Below, piece after piece: positions 52,436 through 60,567 of a stretch of DNA of 64,000 bases; the stretch's first letter is position 1, and the number at the start of each line of letters is the position of its first letter. This DNA is from Nonomuraea polychroma (GTDB taxonomy: Bacteria; Actinomycetota; Actinomycetes; Streptosporangiales; Streptosporangiaceae). Under the pieces are notes generated by a model. The model did not search any database. It had not been told where the DNA came from and saw only the letters and a program-made list of their open reading frames with translations. A program made the translations under genes and the position numbers. The stretch is taken from positions 6,165,501 through 6,229,500 of the forward strand of contig NZ_SAUN01000001.1 in assembly GCF_004011505.1 (NCBI RefSeq), read 5' to 3'.

Positions 52436-54565
52436 ATGGGTATCGGGCTGACCGAGGAACACCTGGCGTTGGCCGCCTCCGTGCGGGGGCTGGCGAAGCG
52501 GACCGACGAGCACGCGGCCCTGGCCGGGCAAGGGCTGCTGGGACTGCATCTGTCCGAGAAGTGCGGCGGGCAGGGGTATGGGCTGCTGGAGTTGTGCGTC
52601 GCGCTGGAGGTGCTGGGTGAGCTGCGCGTCCCAGGTCCCTACCTGCCGACGGTCGTGGTGTCGGCGGTCCTCGCGCGCTCGGCCGGCCGGCACGATGACC
52701 TGATCAGGGCACTCGCCGGCGGCTCGACGACCGCGGCCGTCGCCCTCCCGGCGGACGGCCTGGGCAGCGGGGGCGGGGCGACGGCGCTGGGGGCGCGGGA
52801 CGCGGACCTCTTTCTCCTACCGGTGGGTGATGGCGACTGGGCGGTGGTGGGCCGCGAAGACGTCCTCGCCGAGCCCGCCGACGGCATCGATCTCGACCGG
52901 GTCCTCTGCTCCGTGACGCCGCGCCGGCCCGTGCCCGCCGACCGGGTGCTCACCGGCGCGCCGGTACGGGAGATCGCCGCGGTGCTGCTGGGAGCGGATG
53001 CGTGCGGGGTCGCGGCGTGGGCCGTGGCGACGGCGGCCGACTACGCGAAGGTACGCGAGCAGTTCGGCCGGCCGATCGGGCAGTTCCAGGGCGTCAAGCA
53101 CCGGGCGGCGGCCGCGCGCGTGGCGTTGGAGCAGGCTCGTGCCGCGGTATGGGACGCCGCCAGGGCCTTGGACGCCGTCGCCATGCCATCCGTCGCCATG
53201 CCATCCGCCGCCATCGGCCGGCCGTCCGCCGGCATCGGTGAGCCGACCGTTGGGGATGGCATCGGCCTCTGTGACGAGACGCGGCTGGCGGTCGGGGTGG
53301 CGGCGGTGCTCGGGCCCGATGCGGCCGTGCGGTGTGCGGCGGACATGATCCAAGTTCTCGGCAGCATCGGGTACACCTTCGAGCACGACGCCCACCGCTA
53401 TTACCGCCGCGCCCTGTCCGACCGCATGCTGGCCGGCGACCCCGGTCCCTGGGCCGAGGAGGTGGCCGGGCTGGCCGTGGCTGGCACGCGGCGCGCGATG
53501 GAGCCGGATCTCCCGGAGGAGGCCGCCGCCGTCAGGGACACGATCAGGGCGGAGGCGGAGTCGCTGCGGGCGGAGGAGCCGGCGGTCAGGCGGGCCCGGT
53601 TCGCACGGGAGGGCTGGATCATGCCGTACCTGCCGAGGCCCTGGGGCAGGGACGCCTCTCCGCTCGAGCAGGTGATCATCCACCAGGAGTTCCGCGACCT
53701 CAAGCGCCCGAACCTGGGCATCGCGGCCTGGGCGGTCCCGTCCATCGTCCGGTACGGCACGCGTGAGCAGCAGGAACGTTTCCTGCCGGGCACGCTCGCC
53801 GGCGAGATCGTGTGGTGCCAGCTGTTCAGCGAGCCGGGAGCCGGCTCCGACCTGGCCGGGTTGTCGGCGAAGGCCACGAAGGTGGAGGGCGGCTGGTCGC
53901 TGACCGGGCAGAAGATCTGGACGTCGCTCGCGCAGTACGCCCACTGGGGCATCTGCCTCGCCCGCACCGCTCCGGAGCGGCCGAAGCACGACGGGATCTC
54001 GTACTTCCTGGTGGACATGTCCTCCCCCGGGGTCGCCGTCAGGCCGCTCAAGGAGATCAACGGCGAGGAGATCTTCAACGAGGTGTTCCTCGACGACGTC
54101 TTCGTGCCGGACGACCTGGTCGTCGGCGCGGTGAACGAGGGCTGGCGGGTGGCCAGGGACACGCTGTCTCACGAGCGCGTCGCGCTCGGCGATTCCTGGG
54201 GGCCCGGCTCGCAGCACACCGACATGGTCAAGCTGATCGCCCGGCTGCCCACGCTCCGGCAGGCGCAGCGTGAGCAGGCGGGACGCCTGTGGGCGGAAGG
54301 CCAGGCCATCTCGGCGCTGGGCCTGCGCGTGACGCTGTCGAAGTTGTCCGGCGCCGACCCCGGGGCGGCCTCCAGCGTCCGCAAGCTGCTCGGCATGCGG
54401 CACGCGCAGGCGATCTCGGAGTTCTGCTGGTCGCTGGCCCCGGCGGACCCGTACTGGAACCGCATGATCCTCACCACCCGCGCGTTCACGATCGGCGGTG
54501 GGACGACGGAGGTGCAGCTCAACATCATCGCCGAACGGGTGCTGGGACTGCCGCGGGATCCCTGA
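52436..54565 (+). CDS. Two-domain fused acyl-CoA dehydrogenase
   Basis: 709 aa: two acyl-CoA dehydrogenase halves in one chain. The first half (to ~345) has YAKVREQFGRPIGQFQGVKH and MIQVLGSIGYTFEHDAHRYY; the second has WCQLFSEPGAGSDLAGLSAK, GQKIWTSLAQYAHWGICLAR and TIGGGTTEVQLNIIAERVLG. Fusions of this kind occur in the actinobacterial FadE6/FadE34 group for sterol or long-chain acids. A Pro/Ala/Met-rich insertion near residues 245-270 is caused by a local 15-bp repeat. Convergent with the sortase gene, stops adjoining. Confidence 0.88.
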   Translation: MGIGLTEEHLALAASVRGLAKRTDEHAALAGQGLLGLHLSEKCGGQGYGLLELCVALEVLGELRVPGPYLPTVVVSAVLARSAGRHDDLIRALAGGSTTAAVALPADGLGSGGGATALGARDADLFLLPVGDGDWAVVGREDVLAEPADGIDLDRVLCSVTPRRPVPADRVLTGAPVREIAAVLLGADACGVAAWAVATAADYAKVREQFGRPIGQFQGVKHRAAAARVALEQARAAVWDAARALDAVAMPSVAMPSAAIGRPSAGIGEPTVGDGIGLCDETRLAVGVAAVLGPDAAVRCAADMIQVLGSIGYTFEHDAHRYYRRALSDRMLAGDPGPWAEEVAGLAVAGTRRAMEPDLPEEAAAVRDTIRAEAESLRAEEPAVRRARFAREGWIMPYLPRPWGRDASPLEQVIIHQEFRDLKRPNLGIAAWAVPSIVRYGTREQQERFLPGTLAGEIVWCQLFSEPGAGSDLAGLSAKATKVEGGWSLTGQKIWTSLAQYAHWGICLARTAPERPKHDGISYFLVDMSSPGVAVRPLKEINGEEIFNEVFLDDVFVPDDLVVGAVNEGWRVARDTLSHERVALGDSWGPGSQHTDMVKLIARLPTLRQAQREQAGRLWAEGQAISALGLRVTLSKLSGADPGAASSVRKLLGMRHAQAISEFCWSLAPADPYWNRMILTTRAFTIGGGTTEVQLNIIAERVLGLPRDP
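53177..53206 (+). repeat. 15-bp in-frame direct repeat inside the dehydrogenase gene
   Basis: GTCGCCATGCCATCC occurs twice back to back, followed by diverged GCCGCCATCGGCCGG-like units to ~53238. It expands a linker by about 15-20 residues (VAMPSVAMPSAAIGRPS), probably by slippage. Confidence 0.85.
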
Positions 54566-54571
54566 TCAGGG
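54560..54571. other. Palindrome CCCTGATCAGGG spanning two convergent stop codons
   Basis: The 12-bp perfect palindrome contains the TGA of the dehydrogenase gene (54563-54565) and, on the other strand, the TGA of the sortase gene (54566-54568). The genes meet with zero intergenic bases. Confidence 0.9.
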
Positions 54572-55246
54572 TTTGGGGTAGTACGGGGCCGCCAGGTGCG
54601 CGTACACGATCGTGTTGTCCTGGTAGCTGTGTGCCTGGCGGTCGAACGCCCCGCCGCAGGTCACCAGTCGCAGGCCCGGATAGCGGAGCTCGGCGTAGAC
54701 CTTCTTGGCGGGGAAGCGTGTTTTCGGCGTGTGTTCGACCTTGTCGACGACGAAGACGGCAACCGAGCGGTCGGCCCGCAGCACCTGGATCTGGTCGCCG
54801 CGCTTGACGTCCTTGAGGCGGGCGAAGACGGCGGGGCCGCTCCTGGTGTCGAGGTGTCCGGTGATCACGGCGGCGCCGCGCTGGCCGGGCACGGGGCCGT
54901 AGCGGTACCAGCCGGCGAGGTTCGGGGCGTCGAGCGGCGGGTTCTGGATGGCGCCGCTCGCGTCCAGGCCCAGCTCCGTCAGCGGCGCGGCGACGCCGAT
55001 GGACGGGATGTAGACGCCTGTGGGGCGGGCGGGCTCCATGGGCTCGGCCATCTTGGAGAGTGGCACGCCCGTGACCGGCGCCGGGCGTACGGTCGCGACC
55101 GGCGCCGCCTCGGGTTCGCCGCCCACGATGCCGCTCAGCCCGAACCAGATCAGCAGCGCCCCGGCCAGGGTGATGACGCCCGCGAGGAGCAGGATCAGTC
55201 GATGCCCGCGAGCAGCCGGTTTGTCGGCCACGCTAGGCGACGACAT
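54566..55246 (-). CDS. Class F sortase
   Basis: 226 aa. N-terminal transmembrane anchor (LILLLAGVITLAGALLIWFG, ~17-36), then a ~150-residue sortase barrel with catalytic H131 (ITGHLDTRSG), C197 (LRLVTCGGAF) and a nearby basic R203. The actinobacterial class F pattern fits. The stop of the upstream gene lies inside its start region (14-bp overlap), and that gene encodes a protein with a C-terminal sorting-like tail, probably its substrate. Confidence 0.88.
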   Translation of the reverse strand: MSSPSVADKPAARGHRLILLLAGVITLAGALLIWFGLSGIVGGEPEAAPVATVRPAPVTGVPLSKMAEPMEPARPTGVYIPSIGVAAPLTELGLDASGAIQNPPLDAPNLAGWYRYGPVPGQRGAAVITGHLDTRSGPAVFARLKDVKRGDQIQVLRADRSVAVFVVDKVEHTPKTRFPAKKVYAELRYPGLRLVTCGGAFDRQAHSYQDNTIVYAHLAAPYYPKP

Positions 55247-55682
55247 CCTTGCGGCGCCGTACCGCGAACCCGGCCAGGCCGGCCCCGGTCAGCAGCGCGG
55301 CGCCGCCCAGCGCGAACGGCCACACCGCACCGTCCTCCGCGATCCCGCCACCGCCGGTCTCCGGATGCCCCTTCGGCACCTTGTGCTCCCGTTCACCGGC
55401 AGGCCGCCACTCGTCCTCATTCGCGTCAGGCCCCGGCTGAGGGGGCCAGGGCTCCTCCTCCGGAGGCGGCGCGCTCGAGCCGGGGTCTTCGGGCGGTGCG
55501 GTGTCCTCCGGTGCGGATTCGTCGCAGAGGATCGGCAGCGGAAGGAGACAGGTGGGGATCACGTCCGGCAGCTCAGGGCCGGACTGTGCGGAGGCGGTGC
55601 CGATGCCCGCCGCCAGGCTCACTCCTGCGACCATGAATGCCGTTACCGCTCCCGCTGCTGCGAGACGTCGCGCTCTTGCCAT
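55233..55682 (-). CDS. Secreted, cell-wall-sorted protein (probable sortase substrate)
   Basis: 149 aa. Signal peptide MARARRLAAAGAVTAFMVAG with cleavage near ASAQS (~33). The mature part is Pro/Glu/Asp-rich (a rod-like wall spacer) with two cysteines. The C-terminus is a sorting signal: HPETG (106-110), glycines, a hydrophobic helix (WPFALGGAALLTGAGLAGFA, 121-140) and RRRK. HPETG stands in for LPxTG, an unusual first residue. ATG 55682; a longer frame to 55859 lacks a signal. Overlaps the sortase gene, so both are co-translated. Confidence 0.78.
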   Translation of the reverse strand: MARARRLAAAGAVTAFMVAGVSLAAGIGTASAQSGPELPDVIPTCLLPLPILCDESAPEDTAPPEDPGSSAPPPEEEPWPPQPGPDANEDEWRPAGEREHKVPKGHPETGGGGIAEDGAVWPFALGGAALLTGAGLAGFAVRRRKDVVA

Positions 55683-55844
55683 GAAGGCTCCCGAATTCGT
55701 CGGCTGTCGCCCCCGATGCACCAGAGAGCCTTGCGAACTATTGGACCCAGAGTCAAGTAATGTGACCGAAGCGCAACAGGCAGATACGGAGTGTTTGGGT
55801 AGCCGCTGGCGTGGCAGAAGTATTCCTCTAGGGGGACAAAAGCC

Positions 55845-56042
55845 ATGAGTCAACCACAACAGCCCGAACTTCGTAGATCAGGCAAAGCGGCTACCGACTC
55901 CACATCCGCCCACGCCATACCTGAGACGAAGAGCGGCGCCAAGCGGCGGGCCACCCGCCCGCACGGGACCGACAAGGGCGGCAAAGGCGGCGGCAAGGGC
56001 GGCGGAGTGCCTCCCGGCCAGCGGTCGCCGTATCCGGAGTGA
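55845..56042 (+). CDS. Small basic Gly/Lys-rich peptide
   Basis: 65 aa. ATG 55845 has AGGGGGA 8 nt upstream. Hydrophilic throughout, N-terminal QPQQPELRRSGKAAT, C-terminal (DKGGKGGGKGGGVPPGQ). No signal or membrane segment. Overlaps the MBL-fold gene by 4 bp (GTGA). It could be a disordered partner of that enzyme or, speculatively, a peptide precursor; I do not recognise a family. Confidence 0.55.
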   Translation: MSQPQQPELRRSGKAATDSTSAHAIPETKSGAKRRATRPHGTDKGGKGGGKGGGVPPGQRSPYPE

Positions 56043-56860
56043 GGCCAAAGGTGAAGGGAAGCCTGCAGTTCATCGGCAACGCCACCACGCTGATCCGCTA
56101 CAACGGCTTCACGCTGCTGACGGATCCGAACTTCCTGCATCGGGGGCAGCGGGCGTACCTCGGGTACGGCCTGAGCTCGCGCCGTCTCACCGACCCCGCC
56201 GTGGAGATCGAGGACCTGCCGACGCTCGACGCGGTGGTGTTGTCCCACATGCACGGCGACCACTGGGACCGGGTCGCCCGACGTGGCATCGACAAGGACA
56301 CGCCGATCATCACCACCACCACGGCGGCCCGTAAGCTGCGCTGGCGCGGCTTCCGCAGCAGCGTGGGCCTGGAGGAGTGGCAGGAGCACAAGCTCCGCGG
56401 CTCCGGAGGCATCGTCAAGATCACGGCCCTGCCCGCCAGGCACGCGCCCGGCGCGGCCGAGGCGCTGCTGCCTCCGGTGATCGGCACGATGGTGGAGTTC
56501 TGCAACCGGGACGAGCGCGTCGAGCTGCGCCTGCACATCAGCGGCGACACCCTGCTCGACCGCCGCCTGGACGCGATCCCGCGCCGCTTCCCCGAGATCG
56601 ACCTGGCCATCGTGCACCTGGGCGGCACGAAGCTGGGCACGCTGATGGTCACCATGGACGGCGAGCAGGGCGCCTCGTGGGTGGACGTCATCAATCCGAG
56701 CACGGTCGTGCCGGTGCACTACGACGACTATGCCGCCTTCAGCTCACCGCTGGACGACTTCCGGCGGCACATCGAGCAGGCCGGGCTGGCCGACCGGGTC
56801 GTCTACCTGGAACGAGGTGAAACCCGGGAGCTCGCCCCGCACCGGCTCATCCGCCACTGA
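56039..56860 (+). CDS. MBL-fold metallo-hydrolase (UlaG-like)
   Basis: 273 aa metallo-beta-lactamase fold. Metal motif HMHGDHWD (HxHxDH, ~63-70), later ligands in ALPARHAPGAAEA and HISGDTLLD, and VPVHYDDYAAFSSP near the end. Similar to UlaG-type lactonase-like or phosphodiesterase hydrolases. The start is GTG 56039 or GTG 56051 (VKGSLQF), the latter giving the usual family N-terminus. Substrate unknown. Confidence 0.82.
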   Translation: MRPKVKGSLQFIGNATTLIRYNGFTLLTDPNFLHRGQRAYLGYGLSSRRLTDPAVEIEDLPTLDAVVLSHMHGDHWDRVARRGIDKDTPIITTTTAARKLRWRGFRSSVGLEEWQEHKLRGSGGIVKITALPARHAPGAAEALLPPVIGTMVEFCNRDERVELRLHISGDTLLDRRLDAIPRRFPEIDLAIVHLGGTKLGTLMVTMDGEQGASWVDVINPSTVVPVHYDDYAAFSSPLDDFRRHIEQAGLADRVVYLERGETRELAPHRLIRH

Positions 56861-56876
56861 TCATGCTGCCGGAGGA

Positions 56877-57878
56877 CTAGTCGGCGTTCCTGGCGCGGCT
56901 CGGCTGGACGCGCATCGGCTCCCCCGGCATCTTCGGGTAGTTGGGCGGATAAGGCATGTCGCCGCGCTCGTCCTTGGCGTACAGCTCCAGCAAGGGCTCG
57001 ATCGAGTATGCCTGGTCGTCGATGGCCGCGTGCACGTCGCCCACCTCGGCGAAGCGGGCCGGCACCGTGCGGATGTCGAAGTCCCGCGGGTCGGCGTCCG
57101 TCAGCTCGTCCCAGGTCAGCGGTGTCGACACGGGCGCGTGCGGCTGGGCCCTGATGGAGTAGGCGCTGACCACCGTGCGGTCGCGGGCGTTCTGGTTGAA
57201 GTCGATGAAGACCCGCTGCCCGCGCTCCTCCTTCCACCACGCCGTGGTCACCAGGCTCGGGTCCCGCTCTTCCACGGCCCTGGCCAGGGCGATGCCGGCG
57301 TGGCGGACCTCGATGAAGTCCCAGCGCGGCTCGATGCGCACCGCGATGTGGGCGCCCCGGTTGCCCGACGTCTTCACGAAGCCGGTCATCCCCAGCTCGC
57401 CCAGCACCTCCTTGGTCAGGAACGCGGCCTTGCGCGCGGCGTCGAAGTCCAGGCCGGGCTGCGGGTCCAGGTCGATGCGGAGCTCGTCGGGGTGCTCGAC
57501 GTCAGAGGCCCGCACCTGCCAGGGGTGGAAATCGATGGTGCCGAGGTTGGCGCAGTAGGCGATGGCGGCCACCTCGGTGACCCGCAGGGACTGTGCCGTG
57601 CGGCCGCTCGGGAACGTGACGGTGACCGACTGGAGCCAGTCGGGATGTTTGGGCGGCATGCGCTTCTGGTAGATGGCCTCGGTCTGCACGCCGTCGGGGT
57701 GGCGCTTGAGGTTGGTCGGCCGGTCCCTGAGCGCCCGCAGCGCGCCCTCGCCGACGCTCACGTAGTACTCCACCAGGTCGCGCTTCGTTGCGCCGATCTC
57801 TGGAAAGTACACCTTGTCGGGGTTGGTGACCTTGACGGTTCGCTCGCCAACCTCGAGCTCTATGAACGGCGATGCCAT
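56877..57878 (-). CDS. LigD-type polymerase/primase (PolDom)
   Basis: 333 aa archaeo-eukaryotic-primase-like polymerase. The catalytic DxD is RIDLDPQPG and the template/nucleotide loop SGNRGAHIAVRIE; N-terminal KVTNPDKVYFPEIGATKRDL is the LigD PolDom opening. It works in non-homologous end joining with Ku and a ligase; here it stands alone, without nuclease or ligase domains. ATG 57878 (MASPFIELE) is the family start. Its end lies 16 bp from the MBL-fold stop. Confidence 0.9.
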   Translation of the reverse strand: MASPFIELEVGERTVKVTNPDKVYFPEIGATKRDLVEYYVSVGEGALRALRDRPTNLKRHPDGVQTEAIYQKRMPPKHPDWLQSVTVTFPSGRTAQSLRVTEVAAIAYCANLGTIDFHPWQVRASDVEHPDELRIDLDPQPGLDFDAARKAAFLTKEVLGELGMTGFVKTSGNRGAHIAVRIEPRWDFIEVRHAGIALARAVEERDPSLVTTAWWKEERGQRVFIDFNQNARDRTVVSAYSIRAQPHAPVSTPLTWDELTDADPRDFDIRTVPARFAEVGDVHAAIDDQAYSIEPLLELYAKDERGDMPYPPNYPKMPGEPMRVQPSRARNAD

Positions 57879-58287
57879 GCCCTCGAACCTACTACCGTCC
57901 TGTGACATTGCGGCGGGTCCGCACCGCAGGTCCACGAACAGGCGGCGATGGGGCGCCAATGAGCAGGCCGGGCCGTCGCCCGCAGGAGCGGGGAAGGCGG
58001 GGAACCGGCCTCACGGGGTGAGGCCGATGGACAGGGCGGGCCCGCCCCGGAGCCTCCTCGGTGGCGGGACCGAGGGCTCGACGGGGCGGGCCAACAGATC
58101 GTCCGTCGCCGTTCCGGGCGCTGGCGCGCCACCCGGCCGGCCGTGACGATCCCCGCGGCTCCAGCACGGGCGTGGGCTGTGCCGCTCGGCGGGATCGGCG
58201 GACGATCTCACCCCTTGGCAGGAGGCGATGACACCCCCTTGCCTACAAAGACGCGAATTCCGCCCGGAATGGATGCTTCACCCTGCG
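57879..58287. other. ~410-bp gene-free region with several hairpins
   Basis: No gene is supported. GGCCTCAC (58007-58014) pairs with GTGAGGCC (58018-58025) around 3 nt; GGGCGGGCCCGCCC (58034-58047) is a perfect palindrome; CTCGGT and ACCGAG pair shortly after, ~58058-58080. A cluster of terminator-like structures between the polymerase and msrB promoters. Confidence 0.5.
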
Positions 58288-58317
58288 GAGATCTCTTTTT
58301 GCCAGATCTCGTACTCT
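58288..58317 (+). promoter_or_regulatory. msrB promoter region with dyad
   Basis: GAGATCT (58288-58294) and AGATCTC (58304-58310) form a 7-bp inverted repeat directly upstream of TACTCT (58312-58317), a -10-like element 6 bp before the ATG. A leaderless start with an overlapping operator is a reasonable model; no ribosome-binding site is present. Confidence 0.4.
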
Positions 58318-58323
58318 TAACGT

Positions 58324-58725
58324 ATGGAAAAGGTCGTCAAGAGCGAGGCCGAGTGGCGGAGCCAGCTTTCCCCTGAGGAGTTCCACGTCCTCAGGGAGGC
58401 CGGCACCGAGCGCCCGTTCACGGGGGAATATGTCGACACCAAGACCGAAGGCGTCTACTCGTGCCGGGCCTGCGGCGCGGAGCTGTTCCGGTCTGACACG
58501 AAGTTCGAGTCCCACTGCGGGTGGCCGAGCTTCTTCGAGCCTGCCGAGTCCGAGGCGGTGAGGCTGATCGAGGATCGCAGTCACGGCATGACCCGGACGG
58601 AGGTGCGGTGCGCCCGGTGCGACTCGCATCTCGGGCATGTGTTCCACGGCGAGGGATATCCGACTCCGACCGACGATCGCTACTGCATCAACTCGGTCTC
58701 GCTCCGGCTCGAACCCAAGGCGTGA
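58324..58725 (+). CDS. msrB: Methionine-R-sulfoxide reductase MsrB
   Basis: 133 aa. Zinc ligands C47 and C50 (YSCRAC) and C96 and C99 (VRCARC); catalytic C121 in RYCINSVSLRL; GWPSFFEP segment complete. Repairs oxidised methionine. The ATG at 58324 has no ribosome-binding site but a -10-like TACTCT 6 bp before it, so a leaderless message is likely. In many actinomycetes msrB lies near the haem genes, as here. Confidence 0.95.
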   Translation: MEKVVKSEAEWRSQLSPEEFHVLREAGTERPFTGEYVDTKTEGVYSCRACGAELFRSDTKFESHCGWPSFFEPAESEAVRLIEDRSHGMTRTEVRCARCDSHLGHVFHGEGYPTPTDDRYCINSVSLRLEPKA

Positions 58726-58794
58726 TCGACTCGCGACTCCGCGTACCAATCCGCTGCGGCGGGTAAAACCGACGCGTGCGGTTCGTTCATCTCC

Positions 58795-58848
58795 GGCACC
58801 GCTGGGTGACGATAGAGACCATCGGTCGCATCGTGACCCAGCGGTGCC
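58795..58848. other. Long hairpin between msrB and the secreted-protein gene
   Basis: GGCACCGCTGGGTGACGAT (58795-58813) and its complement at 58830-58848 pair over 19 bp with one mismatch around a 16-nt region that itself contains GACC/GGTC. Genes on either side converge, so it probably terminates both. Confidence 0.65.
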
Positions 58849-58888
58849 ACGTGTGCGCGAAGACGCGGGTACGCGTGCGCTGAGCCGC

Positions 58889-59704
58889 TCAGTCGGGCGC
58901 CGGATGGGTGACGCTGCAGCTCTTGTCCGACGGACCGAGGATATTGGCGAGCACCGGGTTGCCGTTCTCCCCGAACTTCGCCTGCACGAACACCACCGGC
59001 CTGGCCACCCCTGCGGCCTTCAGGTACGCGAGGCCACGCTTGCACAACGTTATGGCATGGGTGGAATTGTGCGCACTCCCCGGTAAATCGGTATAAATCC
59101 GCAAATAACCGCCGATGGTGCGGATGTCTTTGAGGTGTTTCAGCGCCTTGTCGTCCGGGCCCCACCGCGTACGGAAATACTCCGCCGCCTGCCGGTCCGT
59201 GTGCGCCGAGGGCCCGTCGGCGCGGTAGCCGTCGGTGTCGTCCATCCCGGGCACCAGCAGCACGGCCTCCCCCGGCTCCTCCCCCGGCGGCGCCGAGCCC
59301 TCGACCGTGCTGGGGCCGGCGCTCTCCTCCGGCACGGGCCTCGTGGCCTCCTTGGGCACCGGCACGGGCACGGATTGCTCGATCTCGCGCGCCGAGGCCT
59401 GCGCGCTCGGCCTCGGGCTCGCCGCCCCTCCCCGGCCGGGCACCGCCGTGGCACGATCCTCCTCCGCGGCCACCTGTGGCCCGGACGTCCCCGGCTGCGC
59501 GGGGGCCCTGGAAGAGGCCACGGGCGCCCCTCCGAAGGTCCCGTTCGCGCCCAGCAACCCGGCCACCCCACCGGCCAGCGCCAGCGCCCCCAGCACCAGC
59601 CCTCGCCGCCCGGCACGGCGACGCCGCCGCCCGCGCCGGGAGCGGCCCGCCGCGTGACGACCGGCCGCGCGCCGGCTGCGACCCGGCCTTCCAGATGTCT
59701 CCAC
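58889..59704 (-). CDS. Membrane-anchored extracytoplasmic protein of unknown function
   Basis: ~271 aa. A very basic N-terminus (RRGRRRRRAGRRG), one hydrophobic helix (LVLGALALAGGVAGLLGANG), a Pro/Glu/Ala-rich spacer of ~90 residues, then a compact domain with TDRQAAEYFRTRWGPDDKAL, HAITLCKRGLAYLKAAGVAR and SDKSCSVTHPAPD. GTG 59704 follows AAGGAGGGCGGG. No family recognised; resembles cell-wall-spanning solute or signal-binding proteins in layout. Confidence 0.65.
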   Translation of the reverse strand: METSGRPGRSRRAAGRHAAGRSRRGRRRRRAGRRGLVLGALALAGGVAGLLGANGTFGGAPVASSRAPAQPGTSGPQVAAEEDRATAVPGRGGAASPRPSAQASAREIEQSVPVPVPKEATRPVPEESAGPSTVEGSAPPGEEPGEAVLLVPGMDDTDGYRADGPSAHTDRQAAEYFRTRWGPDDKALKHLKDIRTIGGYLRIYTDLPGSAHNSTHAITLCKRGLAYLKAAGVARPVVFVQAKFGENGNPVLANILGPSDKSCSVTHPAPD

Positions 59705-59860
59705 CCCGCCCTCCTTGCCCCCGTGGAACGTGCCACTGCAGGTCACGCCCCACGAACAAGGGATTCCCTTGATTGTGACAAAGGGGGTAGATCACTTCAG
59801 TTGGATCGCCAACCTGGATCTGACTCCCCCGATCAGGGACGCCGGGCTCGGGTCAGCGGA

Positions 59861-60562
59861 TTACGGCAGGGCGGCAACCAGGTCGCGAACCGGCTTGCGG
59901 GCGCCGGTGTAGAACGGGATCTCGATGCGGGTGTGGCGGCGGGCCTGCGCGCCCCGCAGCGTACGCATCAGGTCCACGATCCGGTGCAGCTCGTCGGCCT
60001 CGAAGGCCAGCATCCACTCGTAGTCGTTGAGCGAGAAGCAGGCGACGGTGTTGGCCCGCACGTCGGGATAGTCGCGCGCCATCCTGCCGTGCTCGGCCAG
60101 CATGGCCCGCCGCTCGGAGTCCTCCAGCAGATACCACTCGTACGAGCGCACGAACGGATAAACGCTCACGTACGCCCGCGGCTCCTCCTCCGCGAGGAAC
60201 GCCGGAATGTGCGACTTGTTGAACTCGGCCGGCCGGTGCAACGCCATCGCCGACCACACGGGCTTGCTGTGCCGCCCGAGCGCGGTGCGGCGGAACCTGG
60301 CGTAGACGTCCTGCAGGTCCTCGGGTGTGGGCGCGTGCCACCAGAACATGTAGTCGGCGTCGGCCCGCAACCCGGCCACGTCGTAGACCCCCCTGGTCAC
60401 GACGTCCTTGCCGGCGGCCTGCTCCAGCAGCTCCTCGACCTCGCCTGCCAGGCCGTCGCGGTCGACGGGACACGGCTCGGTCACCTGGAAGACCGACCAC
60501 ATCGTGTAACGGATCACCTGGTTGAGATCGCGGGCCTTGAGCCGCGGAGCTGCCTCTGTCAT
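59861..60562 (-). CDS. hemQ: Hydrogen-peroxide-dependent haem synthase (coproheme decarboxylase)
   Basis: 233 aa chlorite-dismutase fold enzyme that decarboxylates coproheme III to haem b, the last step of the coproporphyrin-dependent route. Motifs: IRYTMWSVFQVTE, MFWWHAPTPEDLQ, RPAEFNKSHIPAFL with a likely haem-proximal His, YVSVYPFVRSYEWYLL, ACFSLNDYEWMLAFE. ATG 60562. It follows the oxidase gene by 5 bp, the classic actinobacterial hem order. Confidence 0.92.
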   Translation of the reverse strand: MTEAAPRLKARDLNQVIRYTMWSVFQVTEPCPVDRDGLAGEVEELLEQAAGKDVVTRGVYDVAGLRADADYMFWWHAPTPEDLQDVYARFRRTALGRHSKPVWSAMALHRPAEFNKSHIPAFLAEEEPRAYVSVYPFVRSYEWYLLEDSERRAMLAEHGRMARDYPDVRANTVACFSLNDYEWMLAFEADELHRIVDLMRTLRGAQARRHTRIEIPFYTGARKPVRDLVAALP

Positions 60563-60567
60563 GTTTC

